A stretch of 64,000 nt of DNA from JADJXV01 sp964527785 (GTDB lineage: Bacteria > Bacteroidota > Ignavibacteria > Kapaibacteriales > UBA961): the NCBI GenBank assembly GCA_964527785.1, contig CAZGNO010000001.1, positions 75,155 to 139,154 on the forward strand. Reading direction: 5' to 3'. Under the pieces are notes generated by a model. The model worked only from the letters and a program-made list of their open reading frames with translations, was not told the origin of the DNA and did no database searches. The translations under genes were made by a program, and so were the position numbers. This document shows, piece by piece, positions 25,952 to 34,755 of this stretch. Position 1 is the first letter of the stretch. Each line of letters begins with the position of its first letter.

Positions 25952-27118
25952 ATGGACAGTTCAACTACTAAAGTCCGGCTTGATTCAATTGATTTTCTGC
26001 GTGGATTGGTAATGGTCATCATGGCACTCGATCATGTACGTGATTATTTTTCTAATGCTTCGTTTGACCCCTTAGATATGGTGCATACTGACGTTTATTA
26101 TTTTTTTACACGATTCATTACCCATTTTTGTGCTCCTGTTTTTGTGTTCCTTGCAGGAACGGGTGCTTACCTTTCATCCAAACGCGAACGCCCTGCTGAG
26201 TTGTCACGTTTTTTACTTACGCGCGGATTATGGCTTGTGTTTTTGGAGCTTACGGTGGTACGCTTCGGCTGGTTCTTTAATCTCAGCTATTCAACGTCAG
26301 TCGGGCAGGTTATCTGGGCAATAGGTTGGGCAATGGTTGCACTTGCGGGATTGATGTGGTTGCCGCAAAGGATTATCGCTGCAATTGGAATTTCAATCTT
26401 GCTGTTTCATAATTGTTTGGATGGGATTCACGCTAGAGAATTAGGAGCGATGGGTTGGATATGGAATATCTTCCACGAGCCGGGTGCGGTGATGATTACA
26501 CCTACAAATTCAATGTTCTACCTTTATCCACTGCTTCCATGGATTGGCGTGATGGCAAGCGGCTACAGTTTTGGAGTATTATATAAAATGGAACAGCAAC
26601 GCCGCAAATCCATTCTTCTATGGTTGGGTTTGGGGATGATTGCAGCTTTTTTCATTCTTCGAGGAATTAACATCTACGGTGACCCTGTGCCGTGGTTATT
26701 ACAGCATGATACTACCCATACTGTGCTCTCGTTTTTTAATGTAGCGAAATATCCGCCGTCGTTATTATACCTATTGATCACACTAGGTCCGGCGATGCTT
26801 GTGCTTAGAGCATTTGATGGGAAGCAATTTTCTTTTTCAAAACCGGCTATTGTTTTCGGACGTGTCCCGATGTTTTATTACATAGTGCATATCTATCTAA
26901 TTCATTTGCTCGCGGTACTGATTACCACTATTCGTGGAATGAATGCGGGATTTTTCACAAGTGATTCTCTTTTCTCGCAATCAGTCGGTGAGCTTGGGTT
27001 TCCGCTCATTGGAGTCTATATCGTATGGATTAGCGTGATTATTATGCTGTACCCACTCTGTAAGTGGTACGCAGGAGTGAAACGACGTGACACTTCGGGT
27101 TGGCTCAGCTATTTATAG
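25952..27118 (+). CDS. DUF1624 / heparan-alpha-glucosaminide N-acetyltransferase-like membrane protein
   Basis: A 388-residue polytopic membrane protein with about ten hydrophobic segments. The start is diagnostic: RLDSIDFLRGLVMVIMALDH near residues 9-28 followed by VRDYFS, with a conserved His after LMALDH, then FITHFCAPVFVFLAGTGAYL. This matches the DUF1624/DUF5009 acyltransferase group, related to the lysosomal HGSNAT enzyme, which transfers acetyl groups across a membrane. The bacterial acceptor is unknown, perhaps a cell-wall or LPS sugar. A strong terminator follows directly. Confidence 0.88.
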   Translation: MDSSTTKVRLDSIDFLRGLVMVIMALDHVRDYFSNASFDPLDMVHTDVYYFFTRFITHFCAPVFVFLAGTGAYLSSKRERPAELSRFLLTRGLWLVFLELTVVRFGWFFNLSYSTSVGQVIWAIGWAMVALAGLMWLPQRIIAAIGISILLFHNCLDGIHARELGAMGWIWNIFHEPGAVMITPTNSMFYLYPLLPWIGVMASGYSFGVLYKMEQQRRKSILLWLGLGMIAAFFILRGINIYGDPVPWLLQHDTTHTVLSFFNVAKYPPSLLYLLITLGPAMLVLRAFDGKQFSFSKPAIVFGRVPMFYYIVHIYLIHLLAVLITTIRGMNAGFFTSDSLFSQSVGELGFPLIGVYIVWISVIIMLYPLCKWYAGVKRRDTSGWLSYL

Positions 27119-27136
27119 AAAACTACATTTTTGAAT

Positions 27137-27180
27137 AAACAAAAGCCGCTTCTTTTTACACAAAGAAGCGGCTTTTGTTT
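27137..27180 (+). terminator. Rho-independent terminator (bidirectional)
   Basis: A 19-bp stem, AAACAAAAGCCGCTTCTTT at 27137-27155 with AAAGAAGCGGCTTTTGTTT at 27162-27180, around a 6-base loop. Confidence 0.92.
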
Positions 27181-27295
27181 TGAATAGTAGAGACGGTTAT
27201 GCAAGAACATCTACCCCCATACCCGTCCAAAAACAACCTACAAGACACTTCTTCAATCCCAAAAAAACATAAAAAAATATTTTATAAACCAAAAC

Positions 27296-27430
27296 TGACC
27301 GAATTGGTCATTTTTGATGCTAATTTTAGTACTTTCTATTTTAATGTTATTATTTATTATATATAATAATTACGTAAATATTTGTGATTTTTAACGCGTG
27401 ATTTAATACCAAAATTTGACCAGTTGGAGG
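27296..27430. promoter_or_regulatory. Operator-like TGACC/GGTCA motif and related second site
   Basis: TGACC at 27296-27300 and GGTCA at 27306-27310 form an inverted repeat with a 5-base spacer. About 115 bases further on, ACCAAAATTTGACCAGTTGG (about 27408-27427) repeats the left context ACCAAAACTGACC...TTGG. The area is A+T-rich and there is no gene between the two. Their target is unknown; the next gene downstream is the AraC-type fragment. Confidence 0.3.
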
Positions 27431-27790
27431 GCTGACTTTTTGTGTACATTCTCCATTTTTTAAGGCATTTTTCCCGGTATATTGCATTTGTGAACCACAG
27501 ATATCAGGATTCGGAGACATTTTCTTTAATAAATCTAGATGTACGTACATCAAAAAACTATATGATAATCAGCATTATTGTCGGTATACAAAAAGAGCAT
27601 CATAATACAGATTTAGCGGCAAAAGACGGAGTCAAGAGGCAAGGGATGTTCCCACGGCTCAAGCCAAACGATTGTAAGCCATTTGCCGCTGAACTGTTTA
27701 TCCATTCTTTGTTTCTTCATAAAATGGAATATATAGCTCATTGCAAGAGGACAAAGCAAATACACTAACAAATAACCGGAGGTAACACCA

Positions 27791-28057
27791 ATGCCGCTCA
27801 CCGAAATTCTCACCTGCATCCAAAAGAATTACCATAATCCGGTGTTTGACGTAAATTTGCTGCACCGTTCCACAAAGGAATCTGCATCTCATTCCCGTTT
27901 GAAATTCAAGCGGGAGTACGGCTGTTCACTTCATGAAATGGTCGAAACACTCAGAGTAGCCCTTGCTCTGGAATGGCTGGCTGAAAATGCAATTGTCACG
28001 ATCTTCCCGGCTGAATATATAGCAGTTATTACAGTCAATGAACAAAACTTGTCATGA
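27791..28057 (+). pseudogene. AraC-type helix-turn-helix fragment
   Basis: An 88-residue reading frame resembling the first half of an AraC/XylS DNA-binding domain: IQKNYHNPVFDVNLLHRSTK, then SHSRLKFKREYGCSLHEMVE and a helix LRVALALEWLAEN. The second HTH (IAxxVGFxDxxYF) is replaced by an unrelated tail (TIFPAEYIAVITVNEQNLS), and none of the other frames restores it. Unusually for this genome, a strong GGAGG lies 8 bases before the ATG, so the fragment may still be translated. Sensor domain absent. It could be a decayed regulator or a genuine minimal HTH protein. Confidence 0.55.
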
Positions 28058-28333
28058 CAAGTAGTAATACACAAGTAATTTTCAAAAATTGAATCAGCAC
28101 ATTTCCAAGTACTTCACCCACAAACAATCCAACCAACAACAAGATTTAAGAGGAAGCAATAAGTTTTTCAGAAAAAAAAGTTTATCTTTGCCCTCTGTAT
28201 GGCTATTTGCCCTGTAATCAACTATATCATCCGTAGAATACGGTTTGCAAATCCTATTCTACTGATGATAATGAGGATTATACAAGTAGCTGAAAAACCG
28301 GATGAATTTTACCTGTTTCCTTCTGTAATCTGA
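28058..28333. other. Intergenic gap before the DcuC-type carrier, no gene seen
   Basis: Together with 27181-27790 this makes 1.2 kb with almost no coding content, apart from the fragment at 27791. A frame at 27442-27768 exists but shows no protein-like features. Confidence 0.5.
28183..28190 (+). promoter_or_regulatory. Possible -7 element upstream of the DcuC-type carrier gene
   Basis: TATCTTTG followed by C fits the TAnnTTTG(C) consensus. The T-rich -33 side is at 28163-28168, closer than the ideal 19-20 bases. The start codon is about 140 bases downstream. Confidence 0.35.
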
Positions 28334-29638
28334 ATGAGTACTTACATTACGCTTCTTTCGTTGGGAGTTTTGGCAGCAGCAGTCTATTCTGTGGTGCGTG
28401 GTATAGATGTTCGGTTGGTTTTATTTGCAACGGGCTTGATACTTGCCTCGCTTGCAATGAAACCGCTTATCATTTTTGATACATTTCAGCGGGTAATGGG
28501 CGACGGTAAAATTATCGGACCGATTTGCTCGGCAATGGGTTATGCGTTTGTTCTAAGAGCTACGTCCTGCGATCGTGAAATGGTACGGCTGCTGATGCGC
28601 CCTATTCAGCATATTCGATGGCTGCTTATACCCGGCGGATGCGCTGTGGGTTTCTTTACCAATATGGCAATTACCAGCCAGACTGCCTCGGCAGCAGCAG
28701 TCGGACCCATCTTAATTCCGATTCTTCTTGCAGCGCGGATTCACCCCATTATTGCCGGTGCAGTATTAGTACTCGGATGTTCCGGTGGCGGTAATTTATT
28801 TAACCCCGGCGAACCGGATATTGTAGCGATTCAAACTGCAACTCAAGTTCCGCTTCCTGCTGTTCTGGATGCGGCATTCTATCCCGAATTACTTGGGTTT
28901 GGTGTTGCCGTAGCGGTTTTTACGCTCATGGCATTTTTCTTCAAACCAAAAACAGCAATGGAAGACCCGGAAATCGTAACAGATGTTTCACCCGGAAAAA
29001 TAAACTATTTCAAAGCAATTCTTCCACCACTTCCAGTGGCTGTTTTATTGTTGTGCCAACCCAAATTCCAACTTATTCCGTCATTACTTGCGCTTTATCC
29101 TGACGGACTTCCTGTCGTTCATGTTATGCTTTTTTTCACAATTATTGTGATGCTGCTCAATTTCCGTGATATTTCTTCGCTGACCAAAACATTCTTTGAG
29201 GGATTGGGGTATGCGTATATTCATGTTATTTCATTGATAATTGCGGCAAGCTGCTTGATTGCGGGAATGGAAGCTGTCGGTTTGATTCAAATTGTGGTGA
29301 CGATGGTGTCGAATTTTGACCTTATCGCTAAAACAATCAGCGGTTCAATGACATGGCTTTTGGCAGTTCTGTCCGGCTCAGGGACTGCACCAAGTGTTTC
29401 ATTTTCAAAGGCAGTGTTGCCTTCGTTGGCGAAGGTTAATCCATCGGGGGCGGTTGATTTGGGGGTAATCGGGGCAATCGGAGCAACGTTCGGGCGGACT
29501 ATGTCTCCGGTGGCTGCAATTGTAATATTTACAACAACTCTCGTAAAAACAACACCGTATGAAATAATTAAACGAACCGGACCCGCCTTAGTTGCCGGAT
29601 TTATTGCAATTTTGATAGCTGCTGCAATTCTTCAATAA
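28334..29638 (+). CDS. DcuC-type C4-dicarboxylate carrier
   Basis: A 434-residue transporter with about 12 hydrophobic segments. Family traits are the sequence MAITSQTASAAAVGPILIPILLAA near residue 115 (conserved T-A-x-A-x-G-P re-entrant segment), LGCSGGGNLFNPGEPDI around 145-165, and a matching second motif GSGTAPSVSFSKAVLP near 345. DcuC family members exchange or export succinate, fumarate and related C4-dicarboxylates, often under anaerobic conditions. The downstream Rieske gene starts 24 bases later, suggesting one transcript. Confidence 0.85.
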   Translation: MSTYITLLSLGVLAAAVYSVVRGIDVRLVLFATGLILASLAMKPLIIFDTFQRVMGDGKIIGPICSAMGYAFVLRATSCDREMVRLLMRPIQHIRWLLIPGGCAVGFFTNMAITSQTASAAAVGPILIPILLAARIHPIIAGAVLVLGCSGGGNLFNPGEPDIVAIQTATQVPLPAVLDAAFYPELLGFGVAVAVFTLMAFFFKPKTAMEDPEIVTDVSPGKINYFKAILPPLPVAVLLLCQPKFQLIPSLLALYPDGLPVVHVMLFFTIIVMLLNFRDISSLTKTFFEGLGYAYIHVISLIIAASCLIAGMEAVGLIQIVVTMVSNFDLIAKTISGSMTWLLAVLSGSGTAPSVSFSKAVLPSLAKVNPSGAVDLGVIGAIGATFGRTMSPVAAIVIFTTTLVKTTPYEIIKRTGPALVAGFIAILIAAAILQ

Positions 29639-29662
29639 GAAAGACTGTGAGTGTAAAGCTGT

Positions 29663-30103
29663 ATGACTCCTTCCAGACGAACTTTTTTGCGACGTTTATT
29701 CAATGGTTTGGGTATTACAGCGATTGCACCGGTTATGTATGCCGCTGCTTCGTATATCTATCCGCCTCTTACAGGACGAAAACAGCGCGCAGCTCAATTC
29801 ACCACAGATAATCCCGACAAACTTTTCCTCAATAAACAATACGCAACAATCAAGCTCGGTGACAAGGATGTCATTCTTTTCAAAAAAAATGATAATACAT
29901 TCGAGGCAATGAGCTTGCAGTGTACTCATGCAGGATGTACGTTAGTATGGAAAGAACACGACGAACAATTTCATTGCAACTGTCACGGCGGGATATTTCG
30001 TCGTGACGGGAGCGTAGCTGCAGCCCCACCCACCGAGCCCCTCGAACATCTCACCGTTCGCCACTCGGACGGAACTATTACCGTGATAGATAAACCGGTT
30101 TGA
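29663..30103 (+). CDS. Rieske [2Fe-2S] protein, disulfide (bc1/b6f) type, Tat-exported
   Basis: A 146-residue protein. Twin Arg at 5-6 (SRRTFLRR) plus a hydrophobic helix (15-33) form a Tat-type signal or anchor. Rieske motif 1 is CTHAGC (Cys87, His89, Cys92) and motif 2 CNCHGG (Cys105, Cys107, His108). Cys87, His89, Cys105 and His108 ligate the cluster, while Cys92 and Cys107 form the stabilising disulfide found in high-potential Rieske proteins of bc complexes. No cytochrome b gene is adjacent, so its partner is not evident. Confidence 0.9.
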   Translation: MTPSRRTFLRRLFNGLGITAIAPVMYAAASYIYPPLTGRKQRAAQFTTDNPDKLFLNKQYATIKLGDKDVILFKKNDNTFEAMSLQCTHAGCTLVWKEHDEQFHCNCHGGIFRRDGSVAAAPPTEPLEHLTVRHSDGTITVIDKPV

Positions 30104-30177
30104 AATTCAATGTGAGAAGTAACAGCAAACAAGCTTACTATAATTCATATTGTGATTTACAAATCCCGTAGGGATGA

Positions 30178-30480
30178 AATTATTTAGGTCAGGTCGGTTG
30201 TTTACCGCCGTGCAATGATAAGTTATAAAATCAATTTTAGGTCAGGTCGGTTGCTACAACCGACCTTCCTTCTAAGCGTCTATTCGGAAAGGCAGTTGTA
30301 GCAACTGCCTTGACTTTGTTTTTCTTGTTGTTATAACATGACAACGCACGGCGGTATACAACCGACCTTCCTGTTAAGCGTCTATGCAGAAAGGCAGTTG
30401 TAACAACTGCCTCGACATGGTTTTTTGACTCGACGTGGTTTTTTGACATTTATAACATGACAATGCACGGAGGTATTACA
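30178..30480. repeat. Cluster of palindromic and tandem repeats
   Basis: Short perfect hairpins occur twice or more: AGGTCGGTTG/CAACCGACCT (30244-30266, half-copies at 30191 and 30358) and AGGCAGTTG/CAACTGCCT (30290-30310 and 30392-30412). A unit reading ACCGACCTTCC..TTAAGCGTCTAT..AGAAAGGCAGTTG appears twice, about 100 bases apart, and ATAACATGACAA.GCACGG.GGTAT also twice. No coding frame. The rest of the 30104-30647 gap holds nothing but the aconitase terminator. Confidence 0.8.
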
Positions 30481-30581
30481 CCTGCTTTCACAAATAAAAT
30501 GAATTCTCTATAATATTGACATCCCTTTCGGGATTGAAATACTCATAAGATATAATTACGTTGTCAATATCATCTTCTCGT

Positions 30582-30620
30582 TAATAAAAAAATGCCGAAG
30601 CAATATAATTGCTCCGGCAT
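30582..30620 (-). terminator. Rho-independent terminator of the aconitase gene
   Basis: ATGCCGAAGCAAT at 30592-30604 pairs with ATTGCTCCGGCAT at 30608-30620 (one mismatch), followed on the minus strand by a run of T (AAAAAAA on +). Confidence 0.8.
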
Positions 30621-30647
30621 AAAGATATGACTACACTTATAGTAAAA

Positions 30648-32900
30648 TTAAGCGTTCACTTGCAATCCTCGTGCAGCGATCAAATTCAACGCGCTTCCTG
30701 CGGCAAACCATCCTATTTGGTTTGCGTTGAAAGTATGTTTGAGCGGAATATTTTCCATTGTTCCGTCATCGTGCCATACGGTTGCCGTCAGCGGTTTGCC
30801 GGGTTCGAGGTCTTTTACATTAATCGAAACACGGTCTCCTTCACGGAACTTGTCATAGTCGTTAGGGTTTTCAAATGTGACAGGCAACATTCCCTGTTTT
30901 TTGAGATTTGTTTCGTGAATCCGGGCAAATGATTTTACAATCACTGCTTTTCCGCCCAAGTGACGCGGCTCCATAGCTGCGTGTTCACGGCTTGAACCTT
31001 CACCGTAATTCTCGTCACCTACGACTACCCAGCCAAGACCTGCTGCCTGATATGCACGGGCAACCACAGGTACTTCCCCATATACACCGGTAAGGATATT
31101 CTTTACTGTGTTTGCTTTCTCATTTGCATAATTGATTGCACCGATAAGCATATTATTGGAGATATTCGTAAGGTGTCCACGAAAACGCAGCCACGGACCT
31201 GCTGCCGAAATATGGTCTGTCGTACACTTCCCTTTGGCTTTGATAAGAACGGGCATATCTACGAATTGGTCTTCTGTATTAGGTATAAACGGATGCAAAC
31301 GCTCCAAGCGTTCCGAACCGTCCTTGACTATAACCTCTAGCCCTGAGCCATCCTCGGCAGGAGGTACAAAACCGTCAGAATCAGGTACAAAACCGCCGTC
31401 AGGAAGTTCCTCGCCTGTAGGCGGAACGAGCATAACACCGTTAATTGCTTCTTTTGTGAAATTTACCGTTAAATCTCCTGCAAGAGCAAACCCGATCACT
31501 GTTTCGGGAGATGCTACAAATGCGTGAGTTTCGGCAATACCGTCATTCCGTCCCGTAAAATTCCGATTGAACGAGGTGATAATCGAGTTTTTGTCACCCT
31601 TTTTAACATCATGGCGTTTCCACTGACCGATACAAGGACCGCAAGCATTCGCGAGAACCATTCCGCCGACAGCTTCCATTTTCGCGAGGAATCCGTCGCG
31701 TTCAATTGTTGCACGCACTTGTTCACTACCGGGTGTAATTGTAAATTCAGATTTGGTTTTGAGACCATGTTGAGAAGCATAATCTGCAATTTCTGCCACA
31801 CGACTCATATCCTCATAGCTTGAATTGGTGCACGAACCAATTAATGCTACACGCAATTCTTGAGGCCAGCCATTTTCTTTAACAGCAACCACAAAATCCG
31901 AAATCGGAAGGGCGCGGTCGGGAGTAAATGGTCCGTTGATATGCGGTTCGAGTGTCGAAAGATCAATTTCAACAATGCGGTCATAGTAGAGCTCAGGGTG
32001 CATGAGTACTTCATCATCGGCTCGAAGATGCTCGGCAATACCTGAGGCGAGGGAAGCAATTTCAGCACGGTCGGTTGAGCCGAGGTAACGTCCCATTGAT
32101 TCATCATACGGGAAAATCGAAGTGGTTGCACCGATTTCCGCACCCATGTTACAAATAGTACCTTTGCCTGTCGCCGAAAGGGTTGCGCATCCGTCTCCGA
32201 AATACTCAACAATTGCTCCGGTCCCGCCTTTTACGGTAAGGATTCCTGCAAGTTTGAGGATAACGTCTTTGGCTGATGCCCAGCCGGAGAGTTTACCTGT
32301 GAGTTTTACACCGATAACTTTAGGAAATTGAAGTTCCCATGCCATTCCCGACATCACATCAACTGCATCTGCCCCACCCACACCGATTGCCACCATGCCG
32401 AGTCCGCCGGCATTAGGAGTGTGAGAATCCGTTCCTATCATCATTCCGCCGGGGAAAGCATAGTTTTCTAAAACTACTTGGTGGATAATACCGGCACCCG
32501 GTTTCCAGAAGCCAATCCCGTATTTTTTAGAAACAGACGCTAAAAATGTAAAAACCTCATCGTTTTCTACAAGAGAACGAGCCATATCCGATTGAGCTCC
32601 TGTCTCGGCACGGATAAGGTGGTCGCAGTGCACGGTAGATGGCACGGCAACAGTGGGAATACCTGCACTCATAAATTGGAGGAGAGCCATTTGTGCCGTT
32701 GCATCTTGCATTGCCACACGGTCAGGGCGGAAATCTACATAGGATTTGCCGCGCTCGTATAGAGCGGGTGTACCGTCAAGATGTGCATAAAGAACTTTTT
32801 CGGTGAGTGTTAAAGGGCGAGCAAGAAGTGCACGGGCATTAGAGATTTTAGAGGGGTATTCGGCATAGACACGCCGAATCATTGAAAGATCAAAAGGCAT
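30648..32900 (-). CDS. Aconitate hydratase
   Basis: A 750-residue mitochondrial-type aconitase, the [4Fe-4S] enzyme that converts citrate to isocitrate in the TCA cycle. The three cluster Cys are Cys357 (GSCTNSSYEDM) and Cys420 and Cys423 (NACGPCIGQW). Substrate-site segments TDSHTPNAGG (157-166) and QDATAQMALLQFM are present. The swivel domain with GEGSSREHAAMEPRHLGG is near 640-660. Length fits the Bacteroidota/mitochondrial class rather than the longer AcnA. It is monocistronic with its own terminator. Confidence 0.95.
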   Translation of the reverse strand: MPFDLSMIRRVYAEYPSKISNARALLARPLTLTEKVLYAHLDGTPALYERGKSYVDFRPDRVAMQDATAQMALLQFMSAGIPTVAVPSTVHCDHLIRAETGAQSDMARSLVENDEVFTFLASVSKKYGIGFWKPGAGIIHQVVLENYAFPGGMMIGTDSHTPNAGGLGMVAIGVGGADAVDVMSGMAWELQFPKVIGVKLTGKLSGWASAKDVILKLAGILTVKGGTGAIVEYFGDGCATLSATGKGTICNMGAEIGATTSIFPYDESMGRYLGSTDRAEIASLASGIAEHLRADDEVLMHPELYYDRIVEIDLSTLEPHINGPFTPDRALPISDFVVAVKENGWPQELRVALIGSCTNSSYEDMSRVAEIADYASQHGLKTKSEFTITPGSEQVRATIERDGFLAKMEAVGGMVLANACGPCIGQWKRHDVKKGDKNSIITSFNRNFTGRNDGIAETHAFVASPETVIGFALAGDLTVNFTKEAINGVMLVPPTGEELPDGGFVPDSDGFVPPAEDGSGLEVIVKDGSERLERLHPFIPNTEDQFVDMPVLIKAKGKCTTDHISAAGPWLRFRGHLTNISNNMLIGAINYANEKANTVKNILTGVYGEVPVVARAYQAAGLGWVVVGDENYGEGSSREHAAMEPRHLGGKAVIVKSFARIHETNLKKQGMLPVTFENPNDYDKFREGDRVSINVKDLEPGKPLTATVWHDDGTMENIPLKHTFNANQIGWFAAGSALNLIAARGLQVNA

Positions 32901-33044
32901 TAGAACACCATGATAAAATGAATAATAAAAGGGTCTTTTTTGTTTGTGTGCGTAAGGATTTTGAGAGTTTATTTCGTACTTATTAAGTGCTGAGACAACA
33001 ATAACCGTGATTAGTTAACTTTTATATTTGGCAAGTGTTCGACA

Positions 33045-33312
33045 CTTCGACTCCGCTGTAAATGACATCTCTTAAAATGTTAGTACAATTTAGTGTCCAG
33101 TCATGCTGAACTTGATTCAGCATCTCCGTGTGTAAGACGAAATAGCACATTGAAATTAGCATGACTTAACAGCAATAGACCCTGAATCGAGTTCAGGGTG
33201 ACAAGCGTAAGTATTTTATTCCAATGTCATTGCATTATTTTGTAGGCGGCTCGGCGACTATCAGGAACTCAGTGTGACTTGAGCTTGATTGTCATGCTGA
33301 GCGGAGTCGAAG
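33045..33312 (-). repeat. Dispersed repeat, inverted copy B
   Basis: Bases 33056-33269 match copy A (14729-14942) in reverse complement, with two differences over 214 bases. This copy is bracketed by 13-bp inverted repeats CTTCGACTCCGCT at 33045-33057 and AGCGGAGTCGAAG at 33300-33312, unlike the outer ends of copy A. It occupies most of the 32901-33431 gap, in which no gene is visible. Confidence 0.85.
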
Positions 33313-33431
33313 CATCTAAAGTTTGCCAACTTTTAAGTAAATAATTTGCTAAATTAATACGGTTCGGATATTTTAATCCCATCACTTACTTCAACCGGCA
33401 TACGGCAACAAATGAATAAGATTGCTTTGAA

Positions 33432-33902
33432 TTAAAATGTAATCGTAACAGTTCCGGCAGCTTCGTCATATTCTGTTAAAAAAGTTCTGAGTGTAGGTCC
33501 CTGTTCTCCACCGACATTTTGTGCAAAATTGCCTTCTGCAATACTATATTGTCCGGCATGGAGGTTGCAAGTTGCTTTATTTCCTGACGGCTCTTGTATG
33601 CTTCCGCCTTGATGACCGCAGAGAGTCGTCATAGATTGGAATTTCTTTTCGGCTGTGCGAACAACAATGACGGCATTGTTATTGTTATTTCCTGCAAACA
33701 CCCTACGAATAAAACCGCCTGTATTTGCCAAATCAGGTTCGTTTGCAAGTATAAGCGTAACTTTTACCCCGGTATTTGAAGAAACCGGATCATCCGAAGA
33801 ACATCCGCCCAAACAACTGCCAAGGGAAATTACACCGGTCAGTACTGTTAATTGTCCTGCAGCTTTCAAAAAGTTTCTGCGGGATTGATTGCGAGTATCC
33901 AT
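33432..33902 (-). CDS. Rieske-type ferredoxin, Tat-exported lipoprotein
   Basis: A 156-residue protein. The Tat motif SRRNFLKAAG (7-16) is followed by a hydrophobic stretch and a lipobox region (LGSC30, LGGC34), so export and lipid anchoring are likely. The Rieske ligands are Cys95 and His97 (CGHQGG) and Cys112 and His115 (CNLHAG). The extra Cys pair of bc-type Rieske proteins is missing, in contrast to the protein at 29663, so the cluster should be lower-potential ferredoxin type. Substrate or partner unknown. Confidence 0.88.
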   Translation of the reverse strand: MDTRNQSRRNFLKAAGQLTVLTGVISLGSCLGGCSSDDPVSSNTGVKVTLILANEPDLANTGGFIRRVFAGNNNNNAVIVVRTAEKKFQSMTTLCGHQGGSIQEPSGNKATCNLHAGQYSIAEGNFAQNVGGEQGPTLRTFLTEYDEAAGTVTITF

Positions 33903-34068
33903 AAAGATTTTCCATATATAAGTACACTACAAATATGCTGCTTCGTATCATAATCCCAAACTTGCTTTTAATAAGCAGAATTAATGATGCCAAATTTCCA
34001 ATGAACAACCTTAGATATAATAAACATCAAGATTACAAGAACAAAAGCAACAGATAATTTTATCAAAA

Positions 34069-34575
34069 TTATTGCTTCACAAATGTAAGACACACAGAGT
34101 TGATACAATATCGAAGTCCGGTTGGCTTAGGACCGTCTTCAAAAACATGACCAAGGTGAGCATCACATCTTGAGCATTTTATCTCAGTCCGGCTCATACC
34201 TAACGTATTGTCGCCGGCACTACTGATATTGACTGCGTTAACCGGCATCCAAAAACTGGGCCAACCTGTACCGGAGTCGAATTTATGTTCTGAACTGAAT
34301 AAATCTGTACCGCAGCAATAGCATTTATAGATACCTTTTTCGTGGTTGTTGTGATATTTTCCCGAAAACGCCCTTTCTGTCCCTTGTTTCCTTGCGACTG
34401 CAAAAACCTTCGATGGCAGCTGTTTTTTCCATTGTGCTTCTGTTTGGATGATTTTGTTTACAGCTATAAATTTATTCTGTTCAGCTGAGAAAATTTTAAT
34501 TTGCTGTGCAGTTACATTTGCTGATGAACTACACCATATAGCAAGAATAACTGCGAAAGAGAGTAGTTTTTTCAT
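34069..34575 (-). CDS. msrB: Peptide-methionine (R)-S-oxide reductase, exported
   Basis: A 168-residue MsrB that reduces methionine-R-sulfoxide in proteins. It starts with a signal peptide (MKKLLSFAVILAIWCSSSA...), so it acts in the periplasm or envelope. Zinc Cys are Cys85/Cys88 (YKCYCCG) and Cys134/Cys137 (CSRC). The GTGWPSFW motif is at 102-109, HLGHVFEDGP at 140-149, and catalytic Cys157 in RYCINS. No MsrA is adjacent. It is divergent from the M42 peptidase gene. Confidence 0.94.
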   Translation of the reverse strand: MKKLLSFAVILAIWCSSSANVTAQQIKIFSAEQNKFIAVNKIIQTEAQWKKQLPSKVFAVARKQGTERAFSGKYHNNHEKGIYKCYCCGTDLFSSEHKFDSGTGWPSFWMPVNAVNISSAGDNTLGMSRTEIKCSRCDAHLGHVFEDGPKPTGLRYCINSVCLTFVKQ

Positions 34576-34642
34576 TACAGAATTCCTTGAAGAATAAAAT
34601 GAATGATAATCTATTGCAATTTACGGAAACTTTAGTAGAAAT

Positions 34643-34679
34643 TGACTCATACCGATACTAAATTGAGTCATGGTATCGG
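34643..34679. promoter_or_regulatory. Interleaved inverted repeats between msrB and the M42 peptidase gene
   Basis: TGACTCA (34643-34649) pairs with TGAGTCA (34664-34670), and CCGATAC (34652-34658) with GTATCGG (34673-34679). Both pairs are offset by exactly 21 bases, two helical turns, as expected for a protein binding one face of DNA. The site is in the divergent promoter region. Confidence 0.45.
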
Positions 34680-34688
34680 AACAAACCG

Positions 34689-34696
34689 TAATTTTG
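34689..34696 (+). promoter_or_regulatory. Probable -7 element for the M42 peptidase gene
   Basis: TAATTTTG fits TAnnTTTG, with TTG at 34663-34665 about 23 bases upstream. It argues for the ATG at 34756 over the in-frame TTG at 34702, which would begin almost at the transcription start. Confidence 0.4.
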
Positions 34697-34755
34697 TATA
34701 ATTGCACAACGATTTACTGATTTGTTCTATTGTTTTCTTTGTTATTTTCTTTACT

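Noticed and set aside
27442..27768. A 108-codon reading frame
   Set aside because: GTG start, no signal, no recognisable domain and low-complexity codon pattern; probably chance in A+T-rich DNA.
30178..30480. CRISPR array
   Set aside because: Only two or three units, irregular spacing, palindromic repeats without unique spacers of constant length, and no cas genes nearby.
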